A DNA stretch of 54,842 bases from Candidatus Woesearchaeota archaeon. Lineage in GTDB: Archaea > Nanobdellota > Nanobdellia > Woesearchaeales > GW2011-AR9. The position numbers and the translations under genes are program-made. Of the stretch, positions 36,511 through 44,578 are shown in pieces. The DNA lies in assembly GCA_018664115.1 (NCBI GenBank), contig JABJOX010000055.1, forward strand, positions 1 to 54,842, given 5' to 3'. The notes beneath the pieces are model-generated. The model made no database searches. It saw only the letters and a program-made list of their open reading frames with translations, and was not told the DNA's origin. The first letter of the stretch is position 1. The number at the start of each line of letters is the position of its first letter.

Positions 36511-37254
36511 TCACCAAGGGTCTTTCCAGAAGTAATTGAAATATTTCATGAAACTGTCTTTGATCTCTTCTGATTCTAAAACAAATGCAAATGGTTTCTT
36601 GGTCCAAAGAACTTGAGCAACTTTATTGCCGAAAATAATGATTACCATCGGTGAACTTAAGTGTTTAGGTAATTCACCGTATTTGTAATATTCATTTTTA
36701 TGTTTCTTAATATCTTTTGGTTTTAAACCCTGCAAAAAAGTTCCATGATCAACTAAATCATACATCAGATGTTTTTTTTCTACTCTTCTTTTCATCCAAT
36801 GTTCCCACCAATGTTTCAAAGGAGTGTTGTAAACACCTGAATTGCCACCAATCCAATGACTTGCTTTGTATTCTAAAGCTTCATTTAGTAAAGCTTTAAT
36901 TGCTTCATTTCCTCGATAAACTTCTGCTCTAATATCTGGTTTAGAAATGTTAAACAAGTCTTTAATCTGAGGTATTTGCTGTTTAAGATCTGTTAAAGAA
37001 TCTTCTTTCTTTTTGATCTCTTCTAATAATTTATTTGGATGAGTACATTGATAAGTTCTTTTACCTTTCTCAACGGTATATGAAACTAAACCTTTCTCAA
37101 TCAATTTGTTAAGTATGTCATAAATATTTCTTCTCTCAATACCCGTTTTCTCTTGAATTTTATTCAAACCTGTGATCCCTAACTCTAAAACTGCTGAGTA
37201 AACTGAGATCTGTCCATCGCTTAAACCAAGCTCTTTGAGATTTTCTAATTCCAT
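36511..37254 (-). CDS. TrmB-family transcriptional regulator (paralog)
   Basis: LENLKELGLSDGQISVYSAVLELGITGLNKIQEKTGIERRNIYDILNKLIEKGLV. Confidence 0.85.
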   Translation of the reverse strand: MELENLKELGLSDGQISVYSAVLELGITGLNKIQEKTGIERRNIYDILNKLIEKGLVSYTVEKGKRTYQCTHPNKLLEEIKKKEDSLTDLKQQIPQIKDLFNISKPDIRAEVYRGNEAIKALLNEALEYKASHWIGGNSGVYNTPLKHWWEHWMKRRVEKKHLMYDLVDHGTFLQGLKPKDIKKHKNEYYKYGELPKHLSSPMVIIIFGNKVAQVLWTKKPFAFVLESEEIKDSFMKYFNYFWKDPW

Positions 37255-37406
37255 TTTTATTGTAAATACTTTGTACTTTATAAGCTTTATGGCGTTGAAC
37301 GATACCACAAACATTTAAGTAACCAGGGAGTTCCTACTCATAAGTAAAGAAAAAGCAAACCTTATTTTTGTATAAAAATGGAGGAACAACAATAAAAATG
37401 CTTTTG

Positions 37407-37428
37407 TTGTCACGTAGGGGGGAGACAA
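37407..37428. promoter_or_regulatory. 22-bp motif TTGTCACGTAGGGGGGAGACAA, copy 2
   Basis: Identical to 36478..36499; just upstream of TATA-like TTATATAATTATAAG. Confidence 0.6.
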
Positions 37429-37507
37429 CGCTTATATAATTATAAGTTCCCACTGATAAGTAAAGAATGCAGTTACTCTTTTGGATAAAGAGAGAGGGGG
37501 AGATAAG

Positions 37508-37690
37508 ATGTCGTATGAACTAAGAAAAAATTTAGCAAGAATCAGTTTAGATGAAATCGATAATTTAGCAGCCAGTTATCTGTGTGGTGAACGATTTTCA
37601 TTTGATGATATGCTTCCAATGATGTTTGATCCAGTTTTGAATATGAAAATAAAAAACATTGGAATGAAGTATGGGATTGCAAAAATATAA
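37508..37690 (+). CDS. 60-aa hypothetical protein
   Basis: MSYELRKNLARISLDEIDNLAASYLCG; GAGAGGGGGAGAT SD. Confidence 0.5.
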   Translation: MSYELRKNLARISLDEIDNLAASYLCGERFSFDDMLPMMFDPVLNMKIKNIGMKYGIAKI

Positions 37691-37714
37691 ATTAAAAACA
37701 CGGAGGAAAATAAA

Positions 37715-38050
37715 ATGTATGCACAAGAATATGAATCAAGATTAGGAGAAAAATTAGTAGTTGAATATAGAGATTTTGCTCGGCCAGGAAGAGTTTCAAC
37801 TTTCAAAGGTAGTTACCCAGTTACTTCACATGAAGAAGCAGTGAAAATCTATGAAGTTATGGATGGAAGAAAACACTTACGAGGAGAACTTTGGTTAAGT
37901 GATACACTTGGACAAAGACAAGCACATTACACTGACCAATTAGAAATCATTGACCATCTAGATAGATTGTGTCATGAAAGAATGGATGCTGATGATTTAG
38001 GATCAGAAGTAGACGCGTTTTTACACCAAAGAGATTTTGTTAGACGTTAA
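37715..38050 (+). CDS. 111-aa hypothetical protein
   Basis: CGGAGGAAAATAAA SD. Confidence 0.6.
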   Translation: MYAQEYESRLGEKLVVEYRDFARPGRVSTFKGSYPVTSHEEAVKIYEVMDGRKHLRGELWLSDTLGQRQAHYTDQLEIIDHLDRLCHERMDADDLGSEVDAFLHQRDFVRR

Positions 38051-38067
38051 CACGGAGGAAAAATAAA

Positions 38068-38526
38068 ATGGAAAATGAAAGATTAGAAGTAAGACTTAGA
38101 GATGTTCCTGAAATAGTAAAGGAAACCATTAAAAAAATAACAAAATCAGATTATTTGACACAAAGAAGGATATATGTTGAAAGGACAGATAATCTTGAAG
38201 GACCGCATCATCAACCATTGTACTATATTATAACGTTAGGAAAAGAAGATGATTCTTTTACTGCACCCTACATAACATCATCTAAAACTGGAGCTGCACT
38301 AACAACTACTCATCCACAGATTTGGTTACATCAACAAAAAAACAGAATGAATATATCAATTAATAATGGTGGATTTACAGGAATTTGTGCTAGCGTGAAA
38401 AATGAGGATTTAGAGAACATTGTTTATGAAAAAAGAAAAGAATGTGAAATATTAACAATTCCCGTAACAGAACCACCAGGTTATCAATTAATGATCAGAA
38501 AAGAAGATTTAATGGAAATGTTTTAA
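38068..38526 (+). CDS. 152-aa hypothetical protein
   Basis: CGGAGGAAAAATAAA SD. Confidence 0.6.
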   Translation: MENERLEVRLRDVPEIVKETIKKITKSDYLTQRRIYVERTDNLEGPHHQPLYYIITLGKEDDSFTAPYITSSKTGAALTTTHPQIWLHQQKNRMNISINNGGFTGICASVKNEDLENIVYEKRKECEILTIPVTEPPGYQLMIRKEDLMEMF

Positions 38527-38570
38527 ACAAAAACATTTGTATAAAATAAACAATATGGAGGAAAAATAAA

Positions 38571-38906
38571 ATGACATACAAAAAAATAGATGATAAATTT
38601 GGAAAAAAAGACCAAGTAGGTTATGACCCAAAAGAATATCGTAAATACGATGATTTAAAATTAGATGAATTTGAAAAAAAAGAACCAGTAAGTTATGACC
38701 CAAAAGAATATCGTAAATACGATGATTTAAAATTAGATGAATTTGAAAAAAAAGAACCAGTAGGTTATGACCCAAAAGAATACTCTAAATACGATCCTTT
38801 AAAATCGCCTAAAAAAGACGAATATGTCCCTCAGCCAGAAGAAGATAAACCTTGGGACCATTGGGACCCTAGAAAACCACCAGGACCAGGGGCAATGCTA
38901 TTATAA
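38571..38906 (+). CDS. Charged protein with three 24-aa tandem repeats
   Basis: KK(D/E)xVxYDPKEYxKYDxLKxxxxx repeats; GGAGGAAAAATAAA SD. Confidence 0.6.
   Translation: MTYKKIDDKFGKKDQVGYDPKEYRKYDDLKLDEFEKKEPVSYDPKEYRKYDDLKLDEFEKKEPVGYDPKEYSKYDPLKSPKKDEYVPQPEEDKPWDHWDPRKPPGPGAMLL
38604..38819 (+). repeat. Three tandem 72-bp repeats within 38571..38906
   Basis: Units 38604-38675, 38676-38747, 38748-38819; first two nearly identical. Confidence 0.75.
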
Positions 38907-38919
38907 TAAAGTTTTTTTT

Positions 38920-39459
38920 TTATTTCTTCTTAGGAATATGTTTCCTTTTAGTAGGAACTTTGAACACGAACCAATCGTCTTTAGTTATCGGATGAAAGTG
39001 GTCTACTTCATTAATTAAAATACGAGCAGTTGTTTCTTTAACCGCGGCTATTTCTACCCGAACCCCTTCCGATTTCAAATGTCTAACCAACTCAACGTAA
39101 TCAGAGTCTCCAGACATGATAATGATTGAATCCACTTTAGAAGCTAGTTGTGTAGCTTTAATCGATAACGGAATGTCAGCAGACTTGTGACAAGGTATAA
39201 CTGAACCGTAATATTGATTATGTAATCTTTCAGCAAGTTTGTCAGAAATATTTTTCCCTTCTCTGAAATAGATTAATCGATTCAAACCTCGATTGCCTAA
39301 CAATTTAGGAATCAGTTTGTCAAAGTTGATCATTGCGCTAGTATTTTTAGCAATATCATGAATACTTCTTTCGATATTATTTCCATCACAAAGGATTGCT
39401 ACAGATTGATTAATTAATAATTGTGTCATTGTTATCACCCATTTTTTTGTGGGTACCAA
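38920..39459 (-). CDS. NYN/LabA-like PIN-fold nuclease
   Basis: VAILCDGNNIERSI, IPLSIKATQLASKVDSIIIMSGDSDYVELVRHLKSEGVRVEI. Confidence 0.85.
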   Translation of the reverse strand: MVPTKKWVITMTQLLINQSVAILCDGNNIERSIHDIAKNTSAMINFDKLIPKLLGNRGLNRLIYFREGKNISDKLAERLHNQYYGSVIPCHKSADIPLSIKATQLASKVDSIIIMSGDSDYVELVRHLKSEGVRVEIAAVKETTARILINEVDHFHPITKDDWFVFKVPTKRKHIPKKK

Positions 39460-39548
39460 AAAATTTTAATTTTTTCAGTACCTTTTTATTATTTTAATAG
39501 TACAAAGAAATCTATAAAAGTATTTAAGCGTTATGTTTTAGAATTAAT

Positions 39549-39683
39549 TTATTCTTTTTTCTCTTTTTGATATTTTTCGTAATTCTTCTTGCACTTATCA
39601 CAAATAACTGGCTGTCTACTTTCAACTAGAACCCATACATCTTTACAAACTCTACATTTCTTCTTAAATTGCAATTTTGCCAT
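39549..39683 (-). CDS. 44-aa zinc-ribbon-like protein
   Basis: MAKLQFKKKCRVCKDVWVLVESRQPVICDKCKKNYEKYQKEKKE; two CxxC; not in ORF track. Confidence 0.5.
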   Translation of the reverse strand: MAKLQFKKKCRVCKDVWVLVESRQPVICDKCKKNYEKYQKEKKE

Positions 39684-39809
39684 ATTAAATAAAAGTTGGC
39701 CGTTTATATAAGTGTTTGTGTTATTTTAGGTATTTATTAAAGATATTAACTAATTCACTTAAAAACCCAAAGCTTTATAAAACAAAACACTAATTCACTG
39801 ATATAATTT

Positions 39810-39846
39810 AATACCACAAGTAAGAGCACAACTCTTTCTTAGTATT
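39810..39846 (+). promoter_or_regulatory. Hairpin in the cold-shock mRNA leader
   Basis: AATAC..AAGAG-cacaa-CTCTT..GTATT nested inverted repeats before the SD. Confidence 0.4.
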
Positions 39847-39870
39847 ATTTAATTTGGAGGAAAATATCAA

Positions 39871-40062
39871 ATGGAAGGAACAGTAAAATGGTTCAATGGC
39901 CAAAAAGGCTTCGGTTTTGTACAAGGCGAAGACGGAAAAGATTACTTTGTTCATTTTAGCGCAGTACCAGAAGACGTACGACTAAATGAAGGAGATAAAG
40001 TAACTTTCGATGTTGTTGAAACAGAAAAAGGCGAACAAGCACAAAACATTCAATTAGCATAA
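39871..40062 (+). CDS. Cold shock domain protein
   Basis: GTVKWFNGQKGFGFVQGEDGKDYFVHFSAV. Confidence 0.95.
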   Translation: MEGTVKWFNGQKGFGFVQGEDGKDYFVHFSAVPEDVRLNEGDKVTFDVVETEKGEQAQNIQLA

Positions 40063-40172
40063 GATTTTATTTATAATTTATAATTATATTTATTAAATCA
40101 AACTTTTTTTTTCTTTATTTTTTCTCATTTTTTATCAATAAATATTTATAATCAAACAATTCTTTCTAATCT

Positions 40173-41153
40173 ATGGAACAAACTATTCTCAAAACATTAA
40201 AAAATAATTTACAATACCAAGAAGGAGAGAAAGTAGCAATTATTTATCAAGAATGGAATGATTCTTTCGATTCAGAGTTAAAACAATTCTTCATTAATTC
40301 TAAAGAAATCTCCAAAAAACTCTACAAAGTATTCAAAGAAAATAATATCAACACAAAACTTATCTCCTACATTCCATCAGAAGCTAGAAGTGGTGTTGAT
40401 GCTCCAAAAGAAATCTACGAACAAGCAAAAGATAAAGATATAATTTTCATGCCAACAGTATTTTCTTTAACCCATACAGATTTCACAAAAACTCAATTTC
40501 AAAGAGGAGCAAGACTTGCTAGTATGCCCAAATTTACTTTGCAATGGTTTGAAAAGTCTGGGCCAATGGACGTTGATCAAGATAAAATAATTGCTCTTAG
40601 TAAAGAATATAGCGATAAAATGAAAAATTCTTCTCAAGTGATAATCAAAGCACCAGAAACAGAAATTACAATTGAAATAAATCAAAATCTCGTACACGAA
40701 AGTACAGGAATTATTCCAAAAGGAGATTGTGGTAACCTTCCGGGAGCAGAAGTTTTCTGTGTTCCCAAAAATGCAAATGGATTTTTTACAATCTTCAAAG
40801 GTTGGGGCGGACCTTTTTCTTTAGAACATGATGTTAAATTCATCGTCAAAGATTGTAAAATCACAAACTTAGTTGGAAAAACAGAAGAAGCTAACAAATA
40901 TATTGAAGAAAAAGTCAAACCATTAATCTTCAAAGAAAAAAATTTCAATGTTCTAGCAGAATTTGGTATCGGCACAAATCCAAACGTAACTAAAGAATCT
41001 TTACAAAAATACGGTTGGTCTGGATTGTTAGCAGAGAAAATATTCGGAACAGTTCATTTCGCTAATGGCAATAGCGCAGGAATGGGCGGCGATAACAATG
41101 TTCCCGTGCATCTCGATTGGGTCATTGAGAATGCAGAACTAGAATGGAAGTAA
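40173..41153 (+). CDS. M29-like aminopeptidase
   Basis: GAEVFCVP; LAEFGIGTNPNV; GTVHFANGNSAGMGGDNNVPVHLDWVI. Confidence 0.75.
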   Translation: MEQTILKTLKNNLQYQEGEKVAIIYQEWNDSFDSELKQFFINSKEISKKLYKVFKENNINTKLISYIPSEARSGVDAPKEIYEQAKDKDIIFMPTVFSLTHTDFTKTQFQRGARLASMPKFTLQWFEKSGPMDVDQDKIIALSKEYSDKMKNSSQVIIKAPETEITIEINQNLVHESTGIIPKGDCGNLPGAEVFCVPKNANGFFTIFKGWGGPFSLEHDVKFIVKDCKITNLVGKTEEANKYIEEKVKPLIFKEKNFNVLAEFGIGTNPNVTKESLQKYGWSGLLAEKIFGTVHFANGNSAGMGGDNNVPVHLDWVIENAELEWK

Positions 41154-41204
41154 ACAATTTCAAACCCCTAATTTTATATATGTGTATTATTTAATAATAA
41201 AATC

Positions 41205-42413
41205 ATGGATGTTAAAGAAAAAGAGGTCATGAACAAAAACATCTGGAAATTTGGTTTATACAATTTTATAGATCACATTAGAATGATCTGGATGATTAAA
41301 ACTCTGTTTCTTTTATGGTTGGGATTTAATTTTACCAACATGAGTATCCATGAATCTATTTTGGCTTTAGTAATATTTTTGTTTGAAGTGCCATTAGGAG
41401 CTTTAGCAGATTTTATTGGTAAAAGAAAAGCAATCATTATTTCCGCAGGGTTGCATGGTGTTGGATTTATGTTAATGGGAATAATGAATGTTCCTGTTCA
41501 CTATTACTTTATTGCTATAATTATGGGTCTAGCATTTTCTTTCTTTTCTGGTTCTGATGTAGCATTACTTTATGATTCATTAAAAAAAGTAAACCGAGAA
41601 AAAGAATATAAAAAAATAAGAGGAAAAATTAATGCAATTGGACAGGTTGGTTCAATAATTGGTGTTTTTGTTGGACCTGCTCTTTATTTAGTAAATCCAA
41701 GATTAGGTTTTCTTTTAACAGGAGCAATATATCTGTTAGGAGCGATTGTTTTACTGACTATGAAAGAACCATATCAATTTCATCATAAATTTACACTTAA
41801 GAAACATTGGCAACAAACAATAGAAAGTTTAAAATTTTCTTTCAAACATGTTCAGGTAAGATGGATTATATTTTACTTTTTTGTAGGACATATTATCTAT
41901 GAATTAGTTTTTGCATTTTTTCAACAACCAATATTAACAAACGTAGGCGTTACGGTTGAATTTTTTGGAATATTATTTGCAGTAATGATGGGAATAAGAG
42001 CCATAGGTGCTTATTTTGCAGATCATATTGAAAAATTATTAAAAGAAAATTTAACTTTATTATTAGTTTTGTTAAGTCAAGTTGCTATTTTTTGGTTTTT
42101 AGCCAGTGGAAATTTATTTGTTGTAGTTCCTTTCATTGGTTTGTTGTACTTCATATATGGTTTTGAAGATGTTATTTTAGAAGATTACATTAATGCACAC
42201 ATTTCATCAAATAAAAGAGCGACAGTCCTTTCCGTTCAAAGCATGTTTCATAATGCAATGATGATTATCATTTTTATTGTTGTAGGTAAAGCGATTGATT
42301 TGTTTTCAATGGGAACAACCTTAAGATATATTTCAATAACATTGCTATTGTTTACTTTGATTCTATTTACATTCAAGAGAGGACTTACAGTAAATGGTAA
42401 GTTTCAAAATTAA
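41205..42413 (+). CDS. MFS transporter
   Basis: Multiple TM segments; EVPLGALADFIGKRKAI motif. Confidence 0.8.
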   Translation: MDVKEKEVMNKNIWKFGLYNFIDHIRMIWMIKTLFLLWLGFNFTNMSIHESILALVIFLFEVPLGALADFIGKRKAIIISAGLHGVGFMLMGIMNVPVHYYFIAIIMGLAFSFFSGSDVALLYDSLKKVNREKEYKKIRGKINAIGQVGSIIGVFVGPALYLVNPRLGFLLTGAIYLLGAIVLLTMKEPYQFHHKFTLKKHWQQTIESLKFSFKHVQVRWIIFYFFVGHIIYELVFAFFQQPILTNVGVTVEFFGILFAVMMGIRAIGAYFADHIEKLLKENLTLLLVLLSQVAIFWFLASGNLFVVVPFIGLLYFIYGFEDVILEDYINAHISSNKRATVLSVQSMFHNAMMIIIFIVVGKAIDLFSMGTTLRYISITLLLFTLILFTFKRGLTVNGKFQN

Positions 42414-42416
42414 TTT

Positions 42417-43766
42417 CTATACCAATTCTTTCTTCAACCAATCTTTTCTCCAGTAGAAATAATATGCAATTCCTGCAGAGATCACATTAGAAATCGGATA
42501 AGCAACCCAAATCCCTAATTGTTGCATCCCAACAATTGATGATAAAACATAACTAATCACAAATACCATAATTGTATTAAACAAAGCTAGAAACATTGCA
42601 GTTGTAGTTTTTCCAGCTGCTTTTAATGTTCCAAAGATTACCATTTGCATTCCAATAAAACCAAACGTTAATGCCATTATTCTAATAAAGAAAGCAGCTT
42701 CTAAAACCAATTCAATTTCATTCGGAACAAAGAAAGCCGAAATTGGTTTAGCAAAAATAAATAGTAAAACTCCTAATCCAGTTAAAGTTAAGAAACCAAT
42801 TTTCATTCCCGTTTTAACAATCTTCTCTGCTCGTTCATGCTGTCTTGCACCTAAATTATTACCAACAATTACTGAAGTAGCAATGGAAAAACCAATTCCA
42901 GGAATAATCACAAACATAAATATTCTCATTCCAATTCCAAAAGAAGCAATGGTTAAAGTTCCAAATAACGAAGCAACAAAAGTCATTAAAATCATTCCAA
43001 AAGAACGAGAACCCATTTCTAAAGATGACGGTAATCCTAATCTAAAAATTTTCTTCACCCAAGAAAACTTCATTTTTAAATCAGACCATCTTAATTTAAT
43101 CCCATAAGTTCCCCTAACCAATAGAATAATTCCAATAATTGCAGATAAGTATTCTGTGATTAATGTTGCAAGTGCAACTCCTGAAACTCCCATAGCGGGA
43201 ATGAATCTCCAACCAAACATTAATACTGGATCTAAAAAGAAATTCAACACAACCGTAATAGAAATAATGATTAACGGCACTTTAACTTCTCCAACCCCCC
43301 GTAATGATGATTGAAATAAAATGTAAACAAACATTGCTGTGATTGCTAAGAACGATATTTGTAGATAAGAAGTAGCTTGTTGTAAAACGGATAAATCTTT
43401 AGTGAGAAACGATAATAAATAATGTGAAGAAAAATATCCAACAACAGAAATAATTACTGCCATAATAGAAACTAAACTTAAACTTTGCCCAACAGTGGAT
43501 GAAACTTTATCAGGTTCACCTTTTCCATTATATTGAGCTACAAGAATAGATGAAGCCATTAATAAACCCATTGCTAAAGACATTAAAAAAAATAATATTG
43601 GAAAACTTAACGATACAGCCGCTACTGCTTCTACTCCTAACCGACCAACCCAGAATGTATCAATTAATTGATAAACTGTTTGCAAAATGTTGGCAAAGAT
43701 TATCGGCACTGCAATTATCAATAACGATTTTGTAATTGAACCGTTAAGTAATTTTTCTCTATTCAT
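42417..43766 (-). CDS. MATE family efflux transporter
   Basis: NILQTVYQLIDTFWVGRLGVEAVAAVSLSFP and MATE topology. Confidence 0.9.
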   Translation of the reverse strand: MNREKLLNGSITKSLLIIAVPIIFANILQTVYQLIDTFWVGRLGVEAVAAVSLSFPILFFLMSLAMGLLMASSILVAQYNGKGEPDKVSSTVGQSLSLVSIMAVIISVVGYFSSHYLLSFLTKDLSVLQQATSYLQISFLAITAMFVYILFQSSLRGVGEVKVPLIIISITVVLNFFLDPVLMFGWRFIPAMGVSGVALATLITEYLSAIIGIILLVRGTYGIKLRWSDLKMKFSWVKKIFRLGLPSSLEMGSRSFGMILMTFVASLFGTLTIASFGIGMRIFMFVIIPGIGFSIATSVIVGNNLGARQHERAEKIVKTGMKIGFLTLTGLGVLLFIFAKPISAFFVPNEIELVLEAAFFIRIMALTFGFIGMQMVIFGTLKAAGKTTTAMFLALFNTIMVFVISYVLSSIVGMQQLGIWVAYPISNVISAGIAYYFYWRKDWLKKELV

Positions 43767-43859
43767 AATTAAGATGGTTTTAGAATTAGTTTATAAAATT
43801 AATTGTTAACTTTTTAATTACCGAAATAAATATAAACCACCCCGAAAAATAATAAAACA

Positions 43860-44126
43860 ATGGAAGCTAGATTAAGAAATGACGCTCATGAACTTATAAA
43901 GAAGAATCTAGATTTAGCAGATATGGTCAGTAAAGTTTATTACAAAAAGTTACCAAATTATATTCCTTTTAGTGATGTAAGAGATGCTGCGTATTTGGGA
44001 TTAGTAGAGGCTGCTAATAAATATAAAAATATTGGGATTGGCTTTGGTGCATTTGCAAGACCAAGAATATTTGGAGCCATTACTGATTATTTAAGAAAAG
44101 AAGATAACCTTTTTAGATCAGCATGA
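43860..44126 (+). CDS. Sigma-70 (FliA-like) region 2 protein
   Basis: IPFSDVRDAAYLGLVEAANKYKNIGIGFGAFARPRIFGAITDYLRKED. Confidence 0.8.
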   Translation: MEARLRNDAHELIKKNLDLADMVSKVYYKKLPNYIPFSDVRDAAYLGLVEAANKYKNIGIGFGAFARPRIFGAITDYLRKEDNLFRSA

Positions 44127-44572
44127 AAAATGAAGTATTTAAAGCTAAAAGAAAATTAGAAAAAGAAAAAAAAGAAGTAAATAAAGAAAATCTTGCCAGA
44201 AAAATGGGTTTATCTTTAGATGAATATCTTGAACTAGAACAAGATTGGTCAATCAGCGTTAAAAATATAAATGAAGCTTTTACTGGTTATGATGGAAGCA
44301 AGACTTTTGCTGAAGTTTATAGTAATCATTCTCCAACTCCTGAAGATGAAACTTTATTAATGGAAGATAAAAGAATTTTATACCAAGCACTAAAAACAAT
44401 AAAAAATGAGAAAAAAAGAAAAGCAGTTGAATTATATTTCTTAGAAGGGGAAAATCAAGAAGTGATTGGAGAAATTTTAGGAGTCACTGCTAGTAGAATT
44501 TGTCAAATCCACACAGAAATATTACCACAATTGAAAGAAACAATTATTGAAATAAGAAGTGAAGGGATATAA
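44123..44572 (+). CDS. Sigma-70 (FliA-like) regions 3-4 protein
   Basis: VNKENLARKMGLSLDEYLEL; ALKTIKNEKKRKAVELYFLEGENQEVIGEILGVTASRICQIHTEILPQLK; ATGA overlap with the region 2 ORF. Confidence 0.8.
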   Translation: MKNEVFKAKRKLEKEKKEVNKENLARKMGLSLDEYLELEQDWSISVKNINEAFTGYDGSKTFAEVYSNHSPTPEDETLLMEDKRILYQALKTIKNEKKRKAVELYFLEGENQEVIGEILGVTASRICQIHTEILPQLKETIIEIRSEGI

Positions 44573-44578
44573 AAAAAC

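Noticed and set aside
38509-38775. 88-aa minus-strand repeat ORF (GHNLLVLFFQIHLILNHRIYDIL)
   Set aside because: Antisense reading of the 72-bp repeats; plus-strand frame has a strong SD.
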